Part shown: in pieces, positions 1 through 7,940 of the stretch
Layout of the letters: each line of letters opens with the position of its first letter
Position numbering within the stretch: the stretch's first letter is position 1
Assembly (NCBI RefSeq): GCF_014640295.1
Contig: NZ_BMGR01000011.1
Coordinates: 1-64,000 of the forward strand
DNA length: 64,000 bases
DNA from: Paenibacillus abyssi
GTDB lineage: Bacteria; Bacillota; Bacilli; Paenibacillales; Paenibacillaceae
Reading direction: 5' to 3'
The notes under the pieces: model-generated
What the model saw: the letters and a program-made list of their open reading frames with translations, nothing else
Databases searched by the model: none
Told to the model about the DNA's origin: nothing
Translations under genes and position numbers: made by a program

Positions 1-31
1 CGAATACTAATCGGTCGAGGGCTTATCCTAA
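1..31 (+). rRNA. 3' end of 23S rRNA (partial)
   Basis: The first ~31 bases match the conserved 3' terminus of bacterial 23S rRNA (ATACTAATCGGTCGAGG followed by a CTTA-type end), as in Bacillus rrn operons. Only the tail is in the window. No 5S-like sequence follows before the terminator at 133-164. Confidence 0.88.
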
Positions 32-32
32 A

Positions 33-663
33 CAACAGCAAGACAGCTAAGGTAATTCATGAATTTCGCATCCGGTTTTTAAGGTGTAAGTTATTTTATT
101 TATAAAGCTTTCAGCTGATAGGCTGCAGCTTTAACCTGTTGAGGAACCCTCAGCAGGTTTTTTTAATGTTCTAGAGTATCAAGGGTCACTGCGAACTTCA
201 TGAAAACTTTCCCACAGTGAAATGCCGTGAAGTTTTTCGCATGCTGATACTATTACAGTTCGTGCAACAGAATCCAGAGGAATGACAAGGCTGCTTCTAT
301 TGTACTTTGTGCGTTGCCAAATACGATGATTTTTGTTGTTCATCATGGTAACAGTTAGCATGACGCAAAGAGTATAAGTCGATGTTGTTTTGTAAATCAT
401 TTAAATACGAATTGCCGACAGGTAAAGAACTTATATATAAGTGTGTGGTGAGAAACAAGAATAAGAAAAACGCTGCGAGGGATCGTCATGTAAAAGGCAA
501 TGAGTTAATTCAAGTGCAACTCGCAGATGTATACATGGCGGGTACAAGTGATGGTGTACAACAGCTCGGCAATCGAAAAATCAAGCTTGATCATGAAGAA
601 AATAAACAAGCATAAAAAGTGCAGAGTATTGGGGAAGACGAAAACTTGTAAGTGGGGTGCATT
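33..663. other. Gene-poor spacer after the 23S rRNA
   Basis: About 630 bases with no gene I can support. It holds an inverted repeat (AAAGCT...CAGC / GCTGCAGCTTT, about 105-133), a strong terminator at 133-164, and two short open frames (179-400 minus, 382-615 plus) without convincing ribosome-binding sites. There is no 5S rRNA and no tRNA in it. Confidence 0.6.
133..164 (+). terminator. Rho-independent terminator of the rRNA operon
   Basis: A 12-bp stem (AACCTGTTGAGG / CCTCAGCAGGTT, one G-T wobble), a 3-base loop and a run of seven T. It would end the transcript about 100 bases past the 23S tail. Confidence 0.88.
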
Positions 664-1038
664 ATGGCTGAAAAAAATATTCTGGCTTTCTTTAACAGCC
701 CGGAGCAAGCGGAACAGGCCTTATCCATAATGAAAAATCTAAGTTTGGTAGACAGCTCTATCGATCGATTTGATGGGTACCCCGGCGAAGGGAGCGACCA
801 TATTCAAAATCCGATTACGGGTAATTTTCAGGGTTTAGGGTATCTTACGCTGGGCGGCGATTTTCCTGACCGCGATGAAGGTATTCTCGCTGCAGCTAGT
901 GTGAGTGCCAGTGGAATGAGCTCAGGCGGTTCTGACAACGAAACCACAGGAAAAGATATTCTCCTCACTGTTGTCGTTGAGGAAAAAGATTTTGAACAGG
1001 CTATGCAAATTGTACGTGATGCAGGCGCATTGGTTTAA
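664..1038 (+). CDS. Conserved hypothetical protein, 124 aa
   Basis: A small soluble protein. The N-terminal ~45 residues (ILAFFNSPEQAEQAL...) have the beta-alpha-beta look of a ferredoxin-like stress-protein domain; a Gly/Ser/Asp-rich middle follows, then a second beta-alpha stretch (ILLTVVVEEKDFEQAMQIV) that could complete the fold. I do not recognise a named family and assign no function. GGGGTG at 654-659 supports ATG 664; a GTG at 652 in the same frame lies before that site. It is monocistronic, with a terminator right after it. Confidence 0.8.
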   Translation: MAEKNILAFFNSPEQAEQALSIMKNLSLVDSSIDRFDGYPGEGSDHIQNPITGNFQGLGYLTLGGDFPDRDEGILAAASVSASGMSSGGSDNETTGKDILLTVVVEEKDFEQAMQIVRDAGALV

Positions 1039-1068
1039 CCCAGTTTTTGCACTGACAATCTTCACTGA

Positions 1069-1097
1069 AATCCACTGAATTGGCTCAGTGGATTTTT
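1069..1097 (+). terminator. Rho-independent terminator
   Basis: A perfect 10-bp stem (AATCCACTGA / TCAGTGGATT) with a 6-base loop and T-run, 30 bases after the 124-aa gene. Confidence 0.85.
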
Positions 1098-1171
1098 GCA
1101 TGCTATTTAAGGAAATGGTTGAAATTGGTCCAATGCGTTAAGAGTGTTTGTATAGACTTCGATTAGAATTT

Positions 1172-1200
1172 TTAAAAGGCTGCCGGCGGCAGCCTTTTAA
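1172..1200 (-). terminator. Terminator for the DUF4023 gene
   Basis: A perfect palindrome, TTAAAAGGCTGCC / GGCAGCCTTTTAA around a GGC centre, immediately after the stop of the minus-strand small gene. The T-run is short; it may work in both directions. Confidence 0.7.
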
Positions 1201-1203
1201 CGA

Positions 1204-1332
1204 TTAAGGATTGTTGCTGTGCTGCTTCGTTGGAAGCTTGGCGGATGGCGTCCCCTTGCCTTGATGTTCGCGATTTTTTTGGTCCTTCATTTGCGTGTCC
1301 TTCACTTTATTAACAAATGCCTTGGTATCCAT
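1204..1332 (-). CDS. DUF4023-type small protein, 42 aa
   Basis: A 42-residue hydrophilic peptide beginning MDTKAFVNKVKDTQMKDQKN and ending in a basic HQGKGTPSAKLPTKQHSNNP tail. The HQGKG...P.KLP.KQH pattern is what I recall of the DUF4023 family in Paenibacillus; its function is unknown. AGGAGG sits at ideal spacing upstream of ATG 1332, and a terminator follows. It is shorter than usual ORF cut-offs and easily missed. Confidence 0.8.
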   Translation of the reverse strand: MDTKAFVNKVKDTQMKDQKNREHQGKGTPSAKLPTKQHSNNP

Positions 1333-1544
1333 AAGCGGCCTCCTGTGATACAGTTTAAGTAAGCATGTTTTAGATTTCCACTTGCCAAGGAAGATTATTC
1401 AAGGTGAAATGGCTTGAAAATAATGGTTTCAGCTTGATCCAGGTGAGATAAAGGAATTTAAACGCAGGTTATCGAAATAGGTTTTGATGAAATATAATTA
1501 ATTATCTTAGCTTTGACATTACATACAGACAGGGTGACGTATAA

Positions 1545-2102
1545 GTGGAAGCATTATTTTGCATTTCGTGCGGTTCGAAATTGGCGGTCAGAGAGGTGGA
1601 CGGTTTTCCTAGGAAGGCATGTCCGCAATGCAGTTATGTGCACTGGGGCAATTACAGCGTAGGTGTTGGCGCACTCGTTCTAAGGGATAATAAAGTATTG
1701 CTCGTTCGCAGAGCTCAAGAGCCTGGGAAAGGTTATTGGACCAATCCCGGGGGATATATTGAACAGCTTGAGATGATTCACGAAACGGTCCGCAGAGAAG
1801 TGCTCGAGGAAGCCGGAATTGATGCGGATGTAAAAAGCATTGTTGCTGTAAGGGATCTGCCAAGATCCATCCATAATGTGTATATCGCTTTTTCTATGGA
1901 ATATGTTGGCGGCGAACCAAAACCGGACGGCTTTGAAGTGGATGATGCCGGGTTTTTCAGTTTACAGGAGATGGAGACCATGAACGTAGCGAGCTTTACC
2001 AAATGGTTAGTTCATGTTGCACTTCAATCTCAGGATCCAGGTTTAATAGCGGATATGGAGCCAATCGTGTCGCTTGAAGGACATGGATTGTTCCGGGTGT
2101 AA
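1545..2102 (+). CDS. Zinc-ribbon Nudix hydrolase
   Basis: 185 aa. An N-terminal zinc ribbon (C6-x2-C9 and C26-x2-C29) precedes a Nudix domain with a complete Nudix box at residues 70-92 (G-x5-E-x7-REVLEEAGI). The layout is that of the NADH-pyrophosphatase-like Nudix subgroup, which hydrolyses nucleoside diphosphates linked to another moiety; the true substrate cannot be read from sequence. The start is GTG with GGGTGA upstream. It is a single gene with its own terminator, and no operon partner suggests a pathway. Confidence 0.9.
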   Translation: MEALFCISCGSKLAVREVDGFPRKACPQCSYVHWGNYSVGVGALVLRDNKVLLVRRAQEPGKGYWTNPGGYIEQLEMIHETVRREVLEEAGIDADVKSIVAVRDLPRSIHNVYIAFSMEYVGGEPKPDGFEVDDAGFFSLQEMETMNVASFTKWLVHVALQSQDPGLIADMEPIVSLEGHGLFRV

Positions 2103-2142
2103 GGATTTTGAAGATTCAGCTAATGCTGTGTTTAGTAATGTG

Positions 2143-2169
2143 AACCCAATCGCCATGGCGGTTGGGTTT
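2143..2169 (+). terminator. Terminator between the convergent Nudix and YitT genes
   Basis: A 12-bp stem AACCCAATCGCC / GGCGGTTGGGTT with one wobble, a 3-base loop and TTTT. It lies between the convergent genes and probably serves the Nudix gene. Confidence 0.85.
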
Positions 2170-2170
2170 T

Positions 2171-2776
2171 CTATGATGGTATGTTATGAGTGTGGTTGAC
2201 CTTATGATTGTTCATTGTGAGCAGTGTGGTAACAAAGCCTACTGCGGTAACGGTTATTCCGGATAATATGATCTCATCTCGATTGAGAACAAACATGCCC
2301 CCACACAGGATTATGATATCCAGGGCAAAGATAAGAATGCCTACATTAATCTTGGTTTTGTGGCTGAACAAGTTCGCCAATAAATCGATCCCGTCCGTTG
2401 TAATGTTGCAATTTAACAATATGCCAACCCCAACTCCAATCAGCAGGCCGCCGATCAATGCGCTGTTTAAAGGGGAAAATAACGGCTGATTAGGGAGCAC
2501 ATCGAGGACGTTTAGTAAGCTTGTGATGATGATGATGCCAGTGAGGTTATACCAGATAAGTGACTTGTTGACGAACCACGTAAAGGTATAGATCGGTATA
2601 CTTAACAAAAATATGGCTACCCCTGAGGGGATGGACGATACATAGCTGGTGAGCAAGCCTATGCCGATCATGCCGCCTTCAATAATTTGATAAGGCAATA
2701 TAAAGAAATGAACTGCGGATGCGATAAGTATACTTCCGCCGCATACAGAAACGATTTTTCGTGATATTGGTTTCAT
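2171..2776 (-). CDS. YitT family membrane protein (short form)
   Basis: 201 aa, about 5-6 hydrophobic helices. The N-terminal Gly-rich pattern (FILPYQIIEGGMIGIGLL) and the later GGLLIGVGVGILLNCNITTDGIDLLA segment are typical of YitT/DUF161 membrane proteins. Most YitT proteins have a cytoplasmic C-terminal DUF2179 domain; this one ends shortly after the last helix with a His/Asn-rich tail, so it is the short form. Transport substrate unknown. It is transcribed alone, convergent with the Nudix gene. Confidence 0.85.
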   Translation of the reverse strand: MKPISRKIVSVCGGSILIASAVHFFILPYQIIEGGMIGIGLLTSYVSSIPSGVAIFLLSIPIYTFTWFVNKSLIWYNLTGIIIITSLLNVLDVLPNQPLFSPLNSALIGGLLIGVGVGILLNCNITTDGIDLLANLFSHKTKINVGILIFALDIIILCGGMFVLNRDEIILSGITVTAVGFVTTLLTMNNHKVNHTHNIPS

Positions 2777-2935
2777 TCCAACTCTCCAAATTATGTAGTC
2801 ATGTCCATTGTATGCAGCTAAACAAGGAGTTATCTCAAAAAAATGATGCCGCCGAGCAGCGGCTTAAAGTTGTATTATAATGGAAGTTAGCGATATGATG
2901 TTAAAGAATGCTTATATACCCGGAGGTGTGATACA

Positions 2936-3736
2936 TTGCCTAAAGTAACGATGACATTCCCGGAAGGGAAACATAAGGTGCTTACGATGAGTTATGATGA
3001 TGGGAGGGCAGCCGATAGAAGGCTGGTTGATCTATTCAATAAGTATGGGATAAAAGCAACATTCCATATTAATTCAGGCATGCTCGGCGAGGGTGACCGG
3101 ATTCCAAGCGAAGAATTGGAAGCGCTCTACCGGGGACACGAGGTATCTGCACATACATTGACTCATCCGACAATTGCACGCTGCCCTAATGAGCAAATTG
3201 TTTTTGAAATCGTGGAGGACAGAACAAATTTGGAGCGAATCGTCGGCTATCCGGTAAAGGGGTTATCTTATCCGAATGGTTCATTTAACAAACAGATTAA
3301 AGAAATGCTGCCTCATCTGGGCATTGAATACGCTAGATCGGTGGAAAGCCATGGAAGCTTTATGATGCCTGACGATTACATGGAATGGAGACCAACCTGC
3401 CATCATAAATCCAATCTGTTAAAGCTTGCTGAGGATTTTATCCGGCTTCATAAGAAACAATATCTCTATATGATGTATGTCTGGGGTCATAGCTATGAGT
3501 TTGATCTTGATCATAATTGGGAGCTCATGGAGCGTTTTTGTGAGTTGATAGGGATGCGGGAAGATATCTGGTTCGCGACAAATATTGAAATCATTCATTA
3601 TATAAATGCCTTTGGGCGACTGCAGTTTTCCGCTTCGATGGCATTCGTCTACAATCCTTCCTTTGCTTCCGTATGGTTGGAAGTGGATGGAGCGGTTCGA
3701 GAAGTTAAAGGCGGTACGCAGGTGAGTCTGGTCTAG
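2936..3736 (+). CDS. Polysaccharide deacetylase family protein (NodB domain)
   Basis: 266 aa. The N-terminal half has NodB metal-site motifs: S-Y-D-D-G at 19-23 (catalytic and metal Asp) and H73-T-x-x-H77-P, with the later SYPNGS motif. The family removes acetyl groups from peptidoglycan or chitin-type sugars. No signal peptide is visible, unusual for a wall-acting enzyme, so a cytoplasmic substrate or non-classical export is possible. The ~60-residue C-terminal extension looks like a small beta domain. Start TTG with CGGAGGTG just upstream. Confidence 0.85.
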   Translation: MPKVTMTFPEGKHKVLTMSYDDGRAADRRLVDLFNKYGIKATFHINSGMLGEGDRIPSEELEALYRGHEVSAHTLTHPTIARCPNEQIVFEIVEDRTNLERIVGYPVKGLSYPNGSFNKQIKEMLPHLGIEYARSVESHGSFMMPDDYMEWRPTCHHKSNLLKLAEDFIRLHKKQYLYMMYVWGHSYEFDLDHNWELMERFCELIGMREDIWFATNIEIIHYINAFGRLQFSASMAFVYNPSFASVWLEVDGAVREVKGGTQVSLV

Positions 3737-3844
3737 ACCGAGCCAGCTTGCAGCTTTTATTTCATGCTTAAGAGGTTTATCCTGCTCTTGATCGGATAAT
3801 AATCTTTGTATGACTTAACAACGATGAAAAAGAGGAGGCTTACC

Positions 3845-4774
3845 ATGGAGTTAATCTTTCTAGGCACAGGGGCGGGTAGGCCTGTCAAGGAGCGAAATGT
3901 TTCGGCGATTGCCCTTCAGATTTCGCAATCCCGAAATTTCTGGCTGTTTGATTGCGGAGAGGGTACGCAGCATCAGCTTATGCGCACAGCATATAAATTA
4001 AGCAGGCTTGACAACGTGTTTATCACGCATATGCATGGCGATCACACATTCGGGCTTCCCGGACTTCTAAGCAGTCGTGCATTTCTTGGGGGAGAAGAAC
4101 CACTGCAACTATTCGGTCCGCAAGGGATTCGTGAGTGGGTGGAGACAGCATTGAAGCTGACTGCTACGCGCATAACCTATGACATTCATATCCAGGAAAT
4201 AGAAGAGGGCGTTATATTTGAGAATGAATATTATGCCGTAGAAGCGGCTAAGTTAAATCATCGAATCGAGAGCTTCGGCTATCGGGTGACGGAAAAGCCT
4301 AGGGTCGGACGATTAAAAGCAGAACTATTAAGCGCCATGGGAGTCGTATCGGGCCCGATGTGCGGAAAGCTAAAGAATGGCGAGGATATCGTGCTTCCGG
4401 ATGGGAGAACGGTCAAAGCGGCGGAGGTTACCGAGCCAGCAGTTCCCGGGCGTGTCGTAACAATTCTCGGCGATACAAGTCCTTGTGACAATGCCCTGCT
4501 CATCTCGCGAGATGCGGATATACTTGTTCATGAAGCGACCTTTAATGCTTCGCTTCCAGAGAAAGCGTTGGAATACGGGCATTCCACAACGCTTCATGCA
4601 GCGGAGACCGCACAAAGGGCAGGGGCAAAGCAGCTCATTCTGACACATTTCAGCACCAGATACAGTGCAGAAGACCTCCCGCCGCTGGTTGATGAAGCGA
4701 AATCAATCTTTCCGTTCACAGCAGCCGCGTATGATATGATGGTTATGCCCATTAGACGAACGAAACCGGAATAA
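3845..4774 (+). CDS. rnz: Ribonuclease Z
   Basis: 309 aa, the usual length. A metallo-beta-lactamase-fold endonuclease that trims the 3' end of pre-tRNAs lacking encoded CCA. The N-terminus MELIFLGTGAGRPVKERN and H62-x-H64-x-D66-H67 are diagnostic; LNHRIESFGYR and a C-terminal ILTHFSTRY provide further metal ligands and the phosphate site. The frame extends 13 codons upstream, but GAGGAGG before ATG 3845 and the conserved N-terminus fix the start. Apparently monocistronic. Confidence 0.96.
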   Translation: MELIFLGTGAGRPVKERNVSAIALQISQSRNFWLFDCGEGTQHQLMRTAYKLSRLDNVFITHMHGDHTFGLPGLLSSRAFLGGEEPLQLFGPQGIREWVETALKLTATRITYDIHIQEIEEGVIFENEYYAVEAAKLNHRIESFGYRVTEKPRVGRLKAELLSAMGVVSGPMCGKLKNGEDIVLPDGRTVKAAEVTEPAVPGRVVTILGDTSPCDNALLISRDADILVHEATFNASLPEKALEYGHSTTLHAAETAQRAGAKQLILTHFSTRYSAEDLPPLVDEAKSIFPFTAAAYDMMVMPIRRTKPE

Positions 4775-4811
4775 ATAATCTAGCTGTGCTCATTCGAATG
4801 GTGAGATGTAT

Positions 4812-5027
4812 CTACTTTTTTTTCATAGCAAAAAACTCACACGATTCTCTTTCATGATAGTTGATATCGCTGACACCGGATTGGGTCACAATCGTCGTGT
4901 CGTTAAAACGCGTAATCGTTCCGCCTGAATCGACGATTTGGTCATCTTTGAAGACACGTATGCGAGATTGGGCTTCCATAGCTTCATTAAAATCTTGGTC
5001 TGTTATTAATTTGCGGTTATGTGCCAT
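4812..5027 (-). CDS. Conserved hypothetical protein, 71 aa
   Basis: A small polar protein with a beta-rich centre (RIRVFKDDQIVDSGGTITRFND) and a Lys-rich end. AAGGAG at good spacing before ATG supports translation. No family recognised. Divergent from yqkE with about 130 bases between. Confidence 0.7.
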   Translation of the reverse strand: MAHNRKLITDQDFNEAMEAQSRIRVFKDDQIVDSGGTITRFNDTTIVTQSGVSDINYHERESCEFFAMKKK

Positions 5028-5082
5028 TATTGTACTCCTTAGTATTCAGGGTTAGAGATTCATTGTAACATAACTCCCTTTA

Positions 5083-5111
5083 CTGACAACAGCACGGAGT
5101 CAAGATATAAT
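5083..5111 (+). promoter_or_regulatory. Sigma-A promoter for yqkE
   Basis: CTGACA (5083-5088), 17-base spacer, TATAAT (5106-5111): near-consensus, about 45 bases upstream of the yqkE start. Confidence 0.75.
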
Positions 5112-5154
5112 GGAAGGTAGGTATGAAAAGAGTACGAACTGAGGTGACACAAGG

Positions 5155-5415
5155 ATGCCAAAGAAGAAAAGACCTGTGCAACCTTCGGGTGGGCCTAACC
5201 AGGACAAGCCGGCAACATTGAAGGATTTGTTGAATCCTGAAATTTTGAATAAACTGAAGGAACAATCGGAACAGCTTAAAACCGATGAAGCAAAACGCAA
5301 GGAAGAAGAGCGAAAACAGGCGGAGCACGCCCGCAAAGCAGAGGAGAAGAGACTTGAGCAGGATTTCTCCCACCTTCTTGAGAACAGCAAAATGGATTGG
5401 CGAAAATTCAAATAA
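5155..5415 (+). CDS. yqkE: YqkE family (DUF3886) protein
   Basis: 86 aa, highly charged. Contains TLKDLLNPEILNKLK, a Lys/Glu-rich helix predicted to be coiled coil, and the conserved C-terminus FSHLLENSKMDWRKFK typical of YqkE/DUF3886. Function unknown in the family. GAGGTG lies upstream of ATG. Near-consensus sigma-A promoter in front, suggesting steady expression. Two further small plus-strand genes follow. Confidence 0.88.
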   Translation: MPKKKRPVQPSGGPNQDKPATLKDLLNPEILNKLKEQSEQLKTDEAKRKEEERKQAEHARKAEEKRLEQDFSHLLENSKMDWRKFK

Positions 5416-5540
5416 CCATTCCGGCCATGGCTGACATAGAGGATATCGAAGCCATGGTGAAGCCTCAGCCATAAGAAAATGTTTAGTCTTATCTTCTGAG
5501 GATTAATAACGTATAACCTAACCGAGGAGAGGTGGACGTT

Positions 5541-5771
5541 ATGAATGAATGGGAGAAAACGCCGGATAAGGTTGAACAAACAGGAAAGCGGGACAATCCT
5601 GAACAATACCCCTCAGATAAGGAAAGCATGTCCGACCGTTATCTAAGCGAGCGGCATGTTGATCAAATTCCGATGGAAGATTTGAAGCTTGAGGCTGAGG
5701 AAGAAAGAAGAAAAACGGAAACGAAACATCATTCTTCGAGCGACAATAAATATAGGCCGTATGACAATTAG
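5541..5771 (+). CDS. Small hydrophilic protein, 76 aa
   Basis: Very acidic and basic, low in hydrophobics, Glu/Lys/Ser-rich, probably disordered. GGAGAGG precedes ATG 5541; an in-frame GTG at 5532 falls inside the ribosome-binding site and is unlikely. The next gene follows after 22 bases, suggesting an operon. Function unknown. Confidence 0.7.
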   Translation: MNEWEKTPDKVEQTGKRDNPEQYPSDKESMSDRYLSERHVDQIPMEDLKLEAEEERRKTETKHHSSSDNKYRPYDN

Positions 5772-5793
5772 CTGATGTGATGGGGTTATGTAA

Positions 5794-5997
5794 ATGAGCA
5801 AGCAGGAAGAGCATCAAAAGAAGGCGAAATGCACAATCCGACGTCAGGCTATTTTTATCCGATTGGATCACAATAAAGCGATTATCGACGTAGAAGGAAA
5901 GAGGATGGAAATTCCGGGCGACAAAATTGCAGCTGGAGTCAACCAAGGCGACGATCTGCTGTGGACGGGAAGTTTATGGGATTCTGCCAAGTTTTAA
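5794..5997 (+). CDS. Conserved hypothetical protein, 67 aa
   Basis: A basic N-terminus followed by a beta-rich stretch (AIFIRLDHNKAIIDVEGKRMEIPGDKI) reminiscent of small SH3-like barrels, but no named family is recognised. The ribosome-binding site is weak (GGGG). Followed by a good terminator. Confidence 0.65.
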   Translation: MSKQEEHQKKAKCTIRRQAIFIRLDHNKAIIDVEGKRMEIPGDKIAAGVNQGDDLLWTGSLWDSAKF

Positions 5998-6027
5998 TTC
6001 TCATCATTTGGGTTTATCCACAGCCGG

Positions 6028-6053
6028 GAGGGGAAGAAAATCCCCTCTTTTTT
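6028..6053 (+). terminator. Rho-independent terminator
   Basis: GAGGGGA / TCCCCTC stem, 6-base loop, six T. It ends the small-gene group, and its T-run overlaps the stop codon of the convergent coiled-coil gene. Confidence 0.85.
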
Positions 6054-6990
6054 ATGCGGTTTCTATGAGTGAGCTGGATATTCTGAGAACTTCATACAGC
6101 TCAGATTCCGCTTTGCGCTGCTGGGTATTCAGCTCCGCTACGATCCTGCGGACTTGTTCAAGCTTGCTGTTCACTTGTTCCAGTGATTCGGAAATGCGCC
6201 CTTGTACGATCCAATCTGATATAAGCCCATCAAAGAAGAAGTCGGCAAATGTAAGGAATCCTCCGATATCGATTTGAATAGAGAGATCCCGCTGCACATC
6301 CGTTAACTCTTTTTCAAAGCGTCGTAAGCTTCGTTGGGCGGAATGGATGGCGGAGCGCGCATCATCGATGCGTCCGTGTTTAATTGCTGTAGAAATCATG
6401 CCTCCGCCCAGCATATCCCAGGTGCCCCAGTCTTGCGCCGAGCCAAGTTGCTCTCGGGCATGCTCCAGGTCAATGACGACAGACTGTCCTGCACGAATGG
6501 CCTCGATTAATTCCTTATTATTCGTCTGAATCTCTGTCTCGCGATCGGTCAGCTCATTTAATTTTCCGGCGAGTTCGGGATGCCGTTCATGAATAAGCTG
6601 CTTTTTCTCAACCAGCAGCTGCTCCAAATCACTTTCCGAAGAACGGATTCCAGCGAGCATATATTCCAGATCTTCGATTTCCGATTCCAGATCCTGAACC
6701 GTTTCCTCAGCTTCTTCAAGCTTCAGCTTAACCAGAAGCACTTCTTCGGCTTCCTGTGAGATTTTTTCCTCTTTTTTTCCGATCATGTTATAAAATAAAG
6801 CACCTAATGTAAGTCTGCTAAGCCTTTCGACATCCCGCTCTTCCATAGCTAACTGCTGCTGCCATTGCTCCCGATTATGCTTTTCACGTTCTAATTCGTT
6901 CTTCAAATTTTCTAGCCGCTGCTCCCAGTTTGACTTATACCGTATATTTAGTTTCAATTGTGCTATCCGCTCATTCATATCTGTAAACAA
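6052..6990 (-). CDS. Coiled-coil protein, 312 aa, unknown function
   Basis: Roughly the first 170 residues are long heptad-rich helices (Glu/Lys/Leu/Gln). A short non-helical linker with Trp and Gly (QDWGTWDMLGGGMISTAIKHG) and a second helical part (about 210-312) with a Phe-rich patch follow. No signal peptide or obvious membrane span. The start is TTG, chosen because GGGAGGTGG lies about 5 bases upstream of it, whereas the next ATG is 12 bases further in. Divergent from the guanylate-kinase-like gene. Looks structural; no family name is given. Confidence 0.78.
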   Translation of the reverse strand: MFTDMNERIAQLKLNIRYKSNWEQRLENLKNELEREKHNREQWQQQLAMEERDVERLSRLTLGALFYNMIGKKEEKISQEAEEVLLVKLKLEEAEETVQDLESEIEDLEYMLAGIRSSESDLEQLLVEKKQLIHERHPELAGKLNELTDRETEIQTNNKELIEAIRAGQSVVIDLEHAREQLGSAQDWGTWDMLGGGMISTAIKHGRIDDARSAIHSAQRSLRRFEKELTDVQRDLSIQIDIGGFLTFADFFFDGLISDWIVQGRISESLEQVNSKLEQVRRIVAELNTQQRKAESELYEVLRISSSLIETA

Positions 6991-7170
6991 AAAGCCACCT
7001 CCCAGTTTACTATACAGGTATAAACGTTAGTTCGGAATTGAAGGTTTCACTTATTTCTGATGAAGGAGGTGAAGATGCGCCATTGTAGGCGTTTTCAGTC
7101 TCTATTTTGTCTGATATACTAAAAGTATCAAAATGACATCTTGCAGATACGACATGGGAGGTTGATTCGC

Positions 7171-7800
7171 ATGTGGAGTTGGTCAAGCAAGCGCCGCGAA
7201 ACACCAGTACCTGTACATCAACCGGCGTTCCCTGCAAACCAGGCGGAAAAGGAAGCGGCAGTCATCGTCATCACCGGTTCCAGCGGGTCCGGACGGAAAA
7301 AGCTCGCCTATCAGCTTAGTAGAGAAACCGACATTCCCTACATCAGGCCTTATACGACAAGAGTAATCCGTCCGAATGAGAGAACAGGCATCCATTATCA
7401 TTTTGTGACTGAAGAGCAATTTGATGGAATGCAGAAGAACGGCCAATTTTTTCAATCGGTACAGCTGGAGCGGGGGAAATATGGCATCGCATCATCTGAT
7501 TTGATGGGAGCTATACAAGCTAAGCAGGCTGCTATTGTCGTCGTCAACCGTGAAGGCTCCTTAATGTTTAAGCGGCACTTCGGCGATCGTGCCGTTCGTA
7601 TTTTCATTTATTCCACCAAAGAAGATGTCATCGTCCGAATGCAGCAGGAGCTGACGCCGTATGATGTGATTCAGGAATACCTCGATCATTTCACGGAAGA
7701 GGTCCATTTTAAACGTGAATGTGAGCATCGCGTACAAAATTCAGATCACATTGCAACGATTCAGAAGATCAAAGAAATAATAGGGATCATCAAACATTAA
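7171..7800 (+). CDS. Guanylate-kinase-like protein with degenerate P-loop
   Basis: 209 aa. A proline-rich N-terminal tail of ~28 residues leads into a guanylate-kinase fold: GMP-site pattern T62-T63-R64-x2-R67-x2-E70-x2-G73-x2-Y76. The Walker A region is G36-SSGSGRKK44, with Arg where the family has the catalytic Lys of GxGK and no Ser/Thr after it. The housekeeping Gmk is therefore probably elsewhere, and this copy may bind nucleotide without normal kinase activity. GGGAGGTTG supports ATG 7171, ten codons inside the longer frame. Confidence 0.78.
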   Translation: MWSWSSKRRETPVPVHQPAFPANQAEKEAAVIVITGSSGSGRKKLAYQLSRETDIPYIRPYTTRVIRPNERTGIHYHFVTEEQFDGMQKNGQFFQSVQLERGKYGIASSDLMGAIQAKQAAIVVVNREGSLMFKRHFGDRAVRIFIYSTKEDVIVRMQQELTPYDVIQEYLDHFTEEVHFKRECEHRVQNSDHIATIQKIKEIIGIIKH

Positions 7801-7822
7801 TTCAATAGATTCTTATCTATTT

Positions 7823-7858
7823 AAAGACACTGTGCCGGCTTCGACGCAGTGTCTTTTT
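7823..7858 (+). terminator. Rho-independent terminator
   Basis: AAAGACACTG / CAGTGTCTTT stem with 14-base loop and T-run, just after the guanylate-kinase-like gene. Confidence 0.85.
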
Positions 7859-7940
7859 GCGTGGTTCAAGGGTATACCCGGCAGGGTAATAAAGTGACAG
7901 CATCGGTAGAGACGATAAGATGAATGAAGGGGGATGCTGC

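Noticed and set aside
179-400. 73-aa frame on the minus strand after the rRNA operon
   Set aside because: No ribosome-binding site, no recognisable domain, and it overlaps another unsupported frame.
382-615. 77-aa plus-strand frame (also readable from GTG at 448)
   Set aside because: Basic and Asn/Lys-rich, but no Shine-Dalgarno sequence at ATG or GTG and no family pattern.
7075-7122. 15-codon frame after AAGGAGGTG upstream of the guanylate-kinase-like gene
   Set aside because: The ribosome-binding site is excellent, but the frame is too short to support a gene; possibly chance.
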